A DNA stretch of 6,452 bases from RHKX01 sp035759925. GTDB taxonomy: Bacteria; Actinomycetota; Thermoleophilia; Solirubrobacterales; 70-9. This document shows, piece after piece, positions 1 to 4,639 of the stretch; positions within the stretch are counted from its first letter, which is position 1, and each line of letters begins with the position of its first letter. The stretch lies in contig DASTTY010000086.1 of assembly GCA_035759925.1 (NCBI GenBank), positions 1 through 6,452 of the forward strand, written 5' to 3'. The position numbers were made by a program, and so were the translations under genes. The notes beneath the pieces were generated by a model that saw only the letters and a list, made by a program, of their open reading frames with translations, ran no database searches and was not told the DNA's origin.

Positions 1-985
1 CATTGAACAGCTCGTAGATGCGGTGATCGCCGTCGGTCACCAGTCGCGGGCTCTCCGGGCCCGGGACTCCGTCGACCTGCGTGACGACGCGCAAGGTGCC
101 GCCGGTCCCGAAGCCCTCGTCGGGCTGTCCGTCGGGCAGCAGGCGCGTCACCTCGGAGACCGACTCGGGATGACCTTCGAACAGCCCCCTGCCGATCCCG
201 TCCGAGATCAGGATCCGGTCCTTCGAATCGACGACGAGGTCGTTAACCGCCCGCGAGGACTCAGATGGGGTGTTGATCACGCCGTCCGTGCCGAAAGACT
301 GGTCGAGCGTCCCGTCAGGGTCGAACTTGACCAGCAGGAGCTTCTCGTCCCACGTGGTTCCCGAGTAGTCGAGTCCGGCGAGGATGATCGATCCGTCGCT
401 GAGGACGGCGACGTGCGGATCGCCAAGAATCCGATTCTGGCCCGTCGGCGAGAACGATGCCATGCCGTCGCCGGAGAAGCTCGGATCCGGCGCGCCGTCG
501 GCCTTCAGGCGAGCGACCGAGAGCGATCTGTAGTCGGAACTCCGGCCGACGACGACGATGCTGCCGTCCCGGGCGAGCGCCGCCGAGGGCTCGGAGCGGT
601 AAGGGTCGATTTCCTCAGCCAATCCCAGGCCGCCGAGGATCATGCCGCCCGATCCAAAGTCCTGGTCCAGAGTGCCGTCGTCGTTGAGCCTCGTTGCCGC
701 GAATGTCACGTTTGTTTCCATGAACGAGTGCGCGACGTACTGGTAGCGAACCACCCCCGCCAGGACCGGCGATCCGGACGGCTGTGCTCCGATCAGCGAG
801 CCGACCGTCGAGTAGTACGGCGCATCCTTCAAGCTGATTCGCTGAACCCCATTCTCGCCGAAGGACGGATCCAGGTCACCGGGAGCGGCGAGCGCCTTGC
901 CATTCAGGGCGAAGACCGAGACAACAGCGGCAACGCTGATGAGCAGCCTTCCTCGTCTCGAGCCTCCCCCTCTCACGCGGACCAT
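1..985 (-). CDS. Secreted delta-60 repeat (beta-propeller-like) protein, C-terminus cut by window edge
   Basis: The reading frame stays open from an ATG at 985 to the left edge, giving 328 visible residues and no stop. Residues 1-33 look like a Sec signal peptide: an Arg-rich start (MVRVRGGGSRRGR), a hydrophobic core (LLISVAAVVSVFAL) and a likely cleavage after ALA at 31-33, so the product is probably exported. The mature part has five copies of a motif of the form R-L-x-x-D-G-x-L-D-x-x-F-G-x-x-G, near residues 38-47 (first, partial), 99-115, 159-175, 220-236 and 281-297. The 60-61 residue period is that of the delta-60 repeat family. Between motifs, each unit has strands ending in phrases such as GSIVVVGR and GSIILAG, as in propeller blades. 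The molecular role of this family is poorly known; extracellular or surface location is inferred. The gene is divergent from the oxidoreductase at 1015. Two 60-base lines counted by hand give 60% GC and another 68%, against 77% for a line in the next gene. GTG at codon 4 is an alternative start. No strong Shine-Dalgarno is visible. Confidence 0.88.
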   Translation of the reverse strand, partial: MVRVRGGGSRRGRLLISVAAVVSVFALNGKALAAPGDLDPSFGENGVQRISLKDAPYYSTVGSLIGAQPSGSPVLAGVVRYQYVAHSFMETNVTFAATRLNDDGTLDQDFGSGGMILGGLGLAEEIDPYRSEPSAALARDGSIVVVGRSSDYRSLSVARLKADGAPDPSFSGDGMASFSPTGQNRILGDPHVAVLSDGSIILAGLDYSGTTWDEKLLLVKFDPDGTLDQSFGTDGVINTPSESSRAVNDLVVDSKDRILISDGIGRGLFEGHPESVSEVTRLLPDGQPDEGFGTGGTLRVVTQVDGVPGPESPRLVTDGDHRIYELFN

Positions 986-1014
986 GGTCGCAGTTCGCGA
1001 ATAGGATCGCGGCG
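986..1014. promoter_or_regulatory. 29-base divergent spacer with an 8-base palindrome
   Basis: This is the whole space between the divergent starts of the delta-60 gene (985) and the oxidoreductase (1015). It holds TTCGCGAA, a perfect 8-base palindrome at 994-1001, and the AGGA ribosome-binding site of the plus-strand gene. It is too short for two complete -35/-10 promoters, so at least one promoter must lie inside the opposing coding sequence, or transcripts are nearly leaderless. A regulatory role for the palindrome is only a guess, because an 8-mer of this kind can occur by chance. Confidence 0.3.
1003..1006 (+). promoter_or_regulatory. Ribosome-binding site (AGGA) of the LLM oxidoreductase
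   Basis: AGGA lies 8 bases before the ATG at 1015, normal spacing for a weak Shine-Dalgarno. It supports the 1015 start, which also gives the usual N-terminal strand of the family (MKIQLSALYWPWYP). Confidence 0.55.
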
Positions 1015-2040
1015 ATGAAGATCCAGCTCTCGGCGCTGTACTGGCCCTGGTATCCGCTCGAGGAGCAGATCGCGCTGGCGACCTGTGCCGACGAGGCCGG
1101 GATCGACTGCGTCTGGGTGTCGGAGGCGTGGGGACAGGACGTCGTCTCGGTCCTCGCCGTGATCGCCGACCGGACCGAGCGGATCGGCGTCGGCTCGGGG
1201 CTGATGCAGATCCCCGCGCGGCAGCCGACCGCCGCGGCGATGGCGGCCGCTTCGATCGACACGATCTCCGGCGGCCGGATGCGGCTCGGGCTCGGCGTCT
1301 CCGGGCCGCAGGTCTCGGAGGGCTGGTACGGCGTCCCCTTCGAGCGTTCGCTCGGGCGGATCCGCGAGTACGTCGAGATCATCCGGATGGCGTGGTCGCG
1401 GGAGCCGGTCGTCCACGAGGGGCGGAACTTCCAGATCCCGACTACGGAGGGGATGGGTCTCGGCAAGCCGCTGAAGCTGATGGCGAAGCCGCCGCAGGAG
1501 CGGCTGCCGATCTATCTCGGCGCGATCGGCCCGAAGTCGGTCGAGCTGGCCGGCGAGATCGCCGACGGCTGGATCCCCGCCTTCTACGACCCCGAGGACG
1601 GTGCCGGATTGATGGGCTCCCTGCGGGCCGGCCTCGAGCGCGCCGGCCGCGACCGCGGCGAGATCGACGTAGCGCCGACGGTGCCGGTCGCCGTCGAGGA
1701 CGACCTCGACGAGGCCCGCAACGCCCTGCGGCCGCTGATCGCCTTCTACCTCGGCGGGATGGGCGCCAAGGAGAAGAACTTCTACGTCGATCTGCTCGCC
1801 GCCAACGGCCTCGCCGACGAGGCGCACGAGGTCCAGGATCGCTTCCTCGACGGCGACAGGATCGGCGCCGCGATGGCGCTCTCGACCGAGGTGATCGACA
1901 TGTGCGGCATCGCCTGCACCCCCGGCGAGCTCGAGTCGCGGGTCGCTCGGTTCGCCGACGGCGGCGCCGACTCGATGATCGCGATCGTCTTCGGCTCCGA
2001 CCGCGAGGCGACGATCAAACGCCTCGCGGCCTTGGGCTGA
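1015..2040 (+). CDS. LLM-class F420-dependent oxidoreductase, Rv3520c-like
   Basis: This 341-residue protein of the luciferase-like monooxygenase fold is a TIM-barrel enzyme expected to use reduced coenzyme F420 (or FMN) for hydride transfer in the cytoplasm. The substrate is unknown. Landmarks are EAWG at 37-40, the SGLMQIPARQPTAAAMAAAS stretch at 61-80 ahead of SGGR (85-88), LGLGVSGPQVSEGWYG at 91-106, LGAIGPKSVELAGEIADGWI at 168-187 and FYLGGMGA at 244-251. From memory, the same phrases occur in the mycobacterial Rv3520c subfamily, including EAWG, the SGPQV.EGWYG block and the GGMGA.E.NF block. Length is typical and the frame is intact. It runs convergently into the sulfate-assimilation cluster, so it is not co-transcribed with it and need not be a sulfur enzyme. 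The alkanesulfonate monooxygenase SsuD is also in the LLM fold, but the sequence favours the F420 branch. Cofactor use is inferred from family, not proved. Confidence 0.93.
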   Translation: MKIQLSALYWPWYPLEEQIALATCADEAGIDCVWVSEAWGQDVVSVLAVIADRTERIGVGSGLMQIPARQPTAAAMAAASIDTISGGRMRLGLGVSGPQVSEGWYGVPFERSLGRIREYVEIIRMAWSREPVVHEGRNFQIPTTEGMGLGKPLKLMAKPPQERLPIYLGAIGPKSVELAGEIADGWIPAFYDPEDGAGLMGSLRAGLERAGRDRGEIDVAPTVPVAVEDDLDEARNALRPLIAFYLGGMGAKEKNFYVDLLAANGLADEAHEVQDRFLDGDRIGAAMALSTEVIDMCGIACTPGELESRVARFADGGADSMIAIVFGSDREATIKRLAALG

Positions 2041-2047
2041 TCAGCCC
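2034..2047. terminator. Perfect 14-base palindrome across two abutting convergent stop codons
   Basis: GGGCTGATCAGCCC is a perfect palindrome centred on the junction between the oxidoreductase stop (TGA 2038-2040) and the cysC stop (TGA on the minus strand, 2041-2043). As RNA it can form a 5-bp GGGCU/AGCCC stem with a GAUC loop on either strand, a possible short bidirectional terminator. No U-tract follows on either side, so intrinsic termination would be weak. It could also be a by-product of two genes ending in similar codons (GGC-TGA on the plus strand, AAG-GGC-TGA on the minus strand). Confidence 0.35.
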
Positions 2048-2598
2048 TTCGTCGGGATCAGCGCCTGCTGCTCGAGGTAGCCGAGGATCTGCTCGGCGCT
2101 CTCCTCGGGCGTCTTGTCGTGCGTCTCGACGCGGATCTCCGGGTTCTCGGGCTCCTCGTAGGGGTCGGAGATGCCCGTGAACTCCTTGATCTCGCCGGAG
2201 CGGGCCTTCGCGTAGAGACCCTTCGTGTCGCGCTCCTCGCAGTCCTCGAGCGAGGTCGCGACGAAGACCTCGACGAAGCCGGCACCGGTCTCCTCGTGCA
2301 TCTTCCGGGCCTCGTCGCGGATCGCGCGGTAGGGCGAGATCGCGGCGGTGATCACCGGGACGCCGTTCCGCGAGAGCAGGTCGGCGACGAAGGCGATCCG
2401 GCGGATGTTGATGTCGCGGTCCTCCTTCGAAAACCCGAGGCCCTTCGAGAGGTTCTCCCGGACGACGTCGCCGTCGAGAACCTCGAGCGGGATCCCGCGG
2501 TCCTCGAACTCGTCGATCAGCACCTCGGTGATCGTCGACTTGCCCGAGCCCGAGAGGCCGGTCATCCAGAGGGTGAATCCCTTGTGGTCGTTTGCCAT
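2041..2598 (-). CDS. cysC: Adenylylsulfate (APS) kinase
   Basis: This 185-residue cytoplasmic enzyme phosphorylates APS with ATP to give PAPS. Motifs are complete. The Walker A loop GLSGSGKST is at 14-22 and LDGD at 41-44. GLGFSKEDRDINIRR spans 53-67. ISPYR at 87-91 includes Ser88, aligned with the serine that is phosphorylated in some CysC proteins. The lid segment RDTKGLYAKARSGEIKEFTG is at 123-142, followed by the GISDPYEEPENPE segment that contacts substrate. Length matches stand-alone CysC, with no fused sulfurylase domain. The start is set by ATG at 2598 with a strong AAGGAG 12 bases upstream. It is the last gene of the minus-strand cluster, 84 bases after sat, and its stop touches the stop of the convergent oxidoreductase. 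Because the cluster reductase looks like an APS reductase, PAPS made here may serve sulfotransferases or be a second reductase substrate. Confidence 0.97.
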   Translation of the reverse strand: MANDHKGFTLWMTGLSGSGKSTITEVLIDEFEDRGIPLEVLDGDVVRENLSKGLGFSKEDRDINIRRIAFVADLLSRNGVPVITAAISPYRAIRDEARKMHEETGAGFVEVFVATSLEDCEERDTKGLYAKARSGEIKEFTGISDPYEEPENPEIRVETHDKTPEESAEQILGYLEQQALIPTKG

Positions 2599-2610
2599 CG
2601 CTTGAAGCGT

Positions 2611-2616
2611 CTCCTT
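2611..2616 (-). promoter_or_regulatory. Strong Shine-Dalgarno of cysC (AAGGAG)
   Basis: AAGGAG on the minus strand lies 12 bases before the cysC ATG, slightly long spacing. It sits at the end of a comparatively A-rich, lower-GC leader (CAACAAGCAGCAAGCAGC...), which should keep the site unstructured and accessible. Confidence 0.6.
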
Positions 2617-2625
2617 GGTTTCGTA

Positions 2626-2646
2626 GCTGCTTGCTGCTTGTTGCTC
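2626..2646. repeat. Three imperfect 7-base tandem units in the sat-cysC spacer
   Basis: On the plus strand GCTGCTT (2626-2632), GCTGCTT (2633-2639) and GTTGCTC (2640-2646) follow one another. The first two are identical and the third differs at two positions. On the transcript this reads as AAGCAGC AAGCAGC, a low-structure purine-rich stretch just upstream of the cysC ribosome-binding site. It is too short to assign a function and could vary by slippage. Confidence 0.45.
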
Positions 2647-2662
2647 GCTGGGCGGCGAGCGA
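2641..2662 (-). other. Hairpin in the sat-cysC spacer
   Basis: GCTCGC (2643-2648) pairs with GCGAGC (2655-2660) around a 6-base loop. A G-U and an A-U pair extend the stem outward to 2641 and 2662. A smaller perfect inverted repeat, CGGCC-CGA-GGCCG, lies next to it at 2668-2680, just after the sat stop. No U-run follows either, so full termination is unlikely. Transcript processing, stabilisation of the sat 3' end or partial attenuation ahead of cysC are possible. Confidence 0.35.
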
Positions 2663-2682
2663 GGGTTCGGCCCGAGGCCGCC

Positions 2683-3750
2683 TCACATCTCCTTGTAGGC
2701 CTCGATGAGAATCTCGGCGACCTCGGGGCGGGAGAACTCGTGCGGCGGTGCCTCGCCGTTCTCGAGCATCCCGCGCACCTTGGTGCCGCTCAGGAACAGC
2801 CGGTCGTCGGCGGTATGCGGGCAGGTCTTGTTGGAGCCGAGGCCTTCGCACTCGTAGCACCAGAAGGTGTGCTCGAACTTGAGCGGCTCGATTCCGAGCT
2901 TGTCGATGTCGATCTCATCGAAGATCTGCTGGGCGTCGTAGGTGCCGTAGTAGTCGCCGACTCCGGCGTGGTCGCGGCCGACGATGAAGTGGGTGGCGCC
3001 GTAGTTGCGGCGGACGACCGCGTGGAAGATCGCCTCGCGGGGACCGGCGTAACGCATCGCCGCCGGGTTGACCCCGAGCACGACCCGGTCGTTCGGGTAG
3101 TACTTCTCCATCAGGACCTCGTAGCAGCGCATCCGCACGTCGGCGGGGATGTCGCCCTTCTTGGTCTCGCCGATCAGCGGGTGCAGGAAGAGGCCGTCGG
3201 AGACCTCGAGCGCCGCCTTCGTCAGGTACTCGTGAGCGCGGTGGATCGGGTTCCGGGTCTGGAACGCGACGATCCGTTTCCAGCCGCGGTCGGCGAACTC
3301 CTTGCGGGACTGCTCCGGGGTGAAGTAGCGGCGCATGAACGCCTCGTCGTGGTCGGGCATGTCGTCGGCCTCGATCTCACCGGCGATGCAGCGGCTGCCC
3401 TCCTGCTTGGTGGCGGCGACGCCGGGGTGGGCGTCGTCGGTCGTCCGGTAGACGTGCTCCGCCTCCTTCTCGACGTCGCGCTCGAAGATCTCGGAGACGC
3501 GGATCCGGCCGAGCTGCTTGCCGTTGTCGGCGCTGAGCGTGACGACGTCGCCCTCGCTGACGTCGAGGTCGGTGGCGAGCGTGACCGGGATCGGCCAGAC
3601 CTCCTCGCCGTCGGCGAGCGTCATGTTCTCGACGCTCGCCTTCCAGTCCTCGGAGCCCATGAAGCCCTTCAGCGGCGCGAAGCCGCCGTTCGCGAGCAGC
3701 TCGAAGTCGGCGGTCTGGCGGGCGGAGAGCTTCAGGGACTTGTCACTCAT
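2683..3750 (-). CDS. sat: Sulfate adenylyltransferase (ATP sulfurylase, single-chain Sat type)
   Basis: This 355-residue enzyme activates sulfate with ATP to APS and pyrophosphate in the cytoplasm. Visible family marks are the N-terminal FELLANGGFAPLKGFMG block at 16-32, the catalytic QTRNPIHRAHE at 164-174 (the HxxH nucleotide motif), AMRYAGPREAIFHAVVRRNY at 231-250 and GRDHAG at 258-263. CYEC...KTCPH follows, with Cys298, Cys301, Cys310 and His312 as a probable zinc site, as in bacterial Sat proteins with a Cys3His cluster. SGTKVR (321-326) and FSRPEV (339-344) close the protein. It lacks the 20-30 residues that often precede the first block in Sat. The start is nonetheless firm: going upstream there is no ATG, GTG or TTG before an in-frame TAG, and GAGGAG lies 10 bases before this ATG. 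It sits between cysH and cysC. Sat replaces the GTP-dependent CysDN pair found in many other actinobacteria. Confidence 0.97.
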   Translation of the reverse strand: MSDKSLKLSARQTADFELLANGGFAPLKGFMGSEDWKASVENMTLADGEEVWPIPVTLATDLDVSEGDVVTLSADNGKQLGRIRVSEIFERDVEKEAEHVYRTTDDAHPGVAATKQEGSRCIAGEIEADDMPDHDEAFMRRYFTPEQSRKEFADRGWKRIVAFQTRNPIHRAHEYLTKAALEVSDGLFLHPLIGETKKGDIPADVRMRCYEVLMEKYYPNDRVVLGVNPAAMRYAGPREAIFHAVVRRNYGATHFIVGRDHAGVGDYYGTYDAQQIFDEIDIDKLGIEPLKFEHTFWCYECEGLGSNKTCPHTADDRLFLSGTKVRGMLENGEAPPHEFSRPEVAEILIEAYKEM

Positions 3751-3841
3751 GGGCGGAGGGCTCCTCTTCGGAAGGGGTGCAGGGTTCGGTCTCTTGGTTC
3801 GATGCGGACGGGAAAGCTACAGATCGGACGAGTGGGCCGGG
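3751..3841 (-). other. 91-base cysH-sat spacer sharing short blocks with the sat-cysC spacer
   Basis: No gene is seen here. On the transcript strand it contains CCGAACCCT (complement of 3781-3789), which recurs at 2662-2670 in the sat-cysC spacer. It also contains CGAACCAAGAGAC (3789-3801), which resembles CGAAACCAAGGAGAC (2609-2623) apart from two single-base gaps. The blocks occur in a different order in the two spacers. In front of cysC the second block includes the Shine-Dalgarno, but in front of sat it lies about 40 bases upstream of the start. An internal promoter or processing site is possible, but I see no clear -35/-10 pair. Confidence 0.4.
3761..3766 (-). promoter_or_regulatory. Shine-Dalgarno of sat (GAGGAG)
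   Basis: GAGGAG (extended AAGAGGAG) on the minus strand lies 10 bases before the sat ATG at 3750. With the absence of any other start codon downstream of the in-frame TAG, it fixes the sat start. Confidence 0.6.
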
Positions 3842-4639
3842 TCAGCCGTGCAGGCCGCATTCGGTCTTGTGGGCGTCGGCCCAGCGTCCTGAGCGGGAGT
3901 CGCCGTTGGCGCCCGGCGGCCGGGTGCAGTGCGTGCAGCCTATCGACGGGTAGCCGGCGTCGTGAAGCGGGTTGTAGGGGATCTCGTGCTCGTTGATGTA
4001 GTCCCAGACCTCGGCCTCGGTCCAGTCGGCGAGCGGGTTCAGCTTCCAGATCCCGAACCGCTTGTCCCACCCGAACTTGGCGGCGCCGGCTCGCGTCTGC
4101 GAGTCCTCGCGGCGGATCCCCGAGACCCAGCAGTCGATCCCGGTCAGCGCCTCGCGCATCGGCTCGACCTTGCGGATCCCGCAGCAAGCGTCGGGCTGGC
4201 GGGCCCAGAGCTCGTCGCCGTAGAGCTGCGCCTGCTCGTCGAGGCCGATCCCGGCGAAGCGCTGGAAGTCGATTCCGTAGCGGGCCGCGAGCGCGTCGCG
4301 GGTCGTGTAGGTCTCTTCGAACAGCACGTCGGTGTCAAGGTAGAAGAAGTCGGGGGCCTCGCGGCCGTCGTCCGATGTCAGCTTGCTGACCATGTCGATC
4401 GTCACCGAGCTCGTCTTCTGGAACGAGCAGGCGAAGCGGATCCGCGGGTGGAACGTGTCGAGCGCCCAGGCGATCGTCTCGGCCGGGTCGAGTCCCTCGA
4501 GGTGAGCGGTGACCTCGCGCGGGTCGATCGGCTCGCCGCCCGCGGTCGTCAGCGCCGAGGCCTGCGAGCGCGGCTCCGCCCGATGGGGGACCCGCTCGAC
4601 CTCGATCGCCGGCAGGGAAAGGCTGCCTAGATCGCGCAC
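3842..4639 (-). CDS. cysH: Assimilatory APS reductase (4Fe-4S, thioredoxin-dependent)
   Basis: This 265-residue enzyme, with the GTG start at 4639, belongs to the PAPS/APS reductase family and reduces activated sulfate to sulfite with thioredoxin as electron donor. The PP-loop-like SFQKTSS is at 72-78 and LDTDVLFEETY at 101-111. Cys152-Cys153 (ACCGIRKVEP) with Cys235 and Cys238 (GCTHCTRP) make the CC-x~80-CxxC set that binds a 4Fe-4S cluster in APS-type reductases. KTECGLHG at 258-265 carries the C-terminal redox Cys261. The cysteine pairs point to APS as main substrate. Some family members, such as the Bacillus subtilis enzyme, also accept PAPS. Start choice: the conserved domain begins near residue 41 and the next ATG or GTG in frame is at residue 83, so the GTG overlapping the upstream reductase gene by 13 bases is the only reasonable start. 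GAGGG sits a tight 3 bases ahead of it. Translational coupling to the reductase is likely. Confidence 0.95.
   Translation of the reverse strand: MRDLGSLSLPAIEVERVPHRAEPRSQASALTTAGGEPIDPREVTAHLEGLDPAETIAWALDTFHPRIRFACSFQKTSSVTIDMVSKLTSDDGREAPDFFYLDTDVLFEETYTTRDALAARYGIDFQRFAGIGLDEQAQLYGDELWARQPDACCGIRKVEPMREALTGIDCWVSGIRREDSQTRAGAAKFGWDKRFGIWKLNPLADWTEAEVWDYINEHEIPYNPLHDAGYPSIGCTHCTRPPGANGDSRSGRWADAHKTECGLHG

Noticed and set aside
986..1014. Divergent -10 boxes (for example TATTCG on the minus strand)
   Set aside because: The matches to a -10 consensus are weak, and there is no room for a paired -35 within 29 bases; not supportable without transcript data.
23..1018. 331-codon open frame on the plus strand starting from a GTG
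   Set aside because: Arg/Asp-rich composition with no recognisable domain. It lies antisense to a frame with a signal peptide and regular delta-60 repeats, so it is a GC-bias shadow.
1015..2040. Oxidoreductase as an alkanesulfonate monooxygenase (SsuD) linked to sulfur supply
   Set aside because: The fold is shared, but the EAWG, SGPQVSEGWYG and GGMGA blocks fit the Rv3520c-type F420 branch. The gene is convergent with the sulfur cluster, not part of it.
3751..3841. Riboswitch or small RNA in the cysH-sat spacer
   Set aside because: No SAM-riboswitch-like or other known aptamer pattern and no strong stem could be recognised in 91 bases.
2119..3996. 625-codon open frame on the plus strand, antisense to cysC and sat
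   Set aside because: The Leu/Val/Arg/Asp-rich composition is typical of the antisense strand of high-GC genes. It spans two real genes and their spacer, and both of those have full catalytic motifs.
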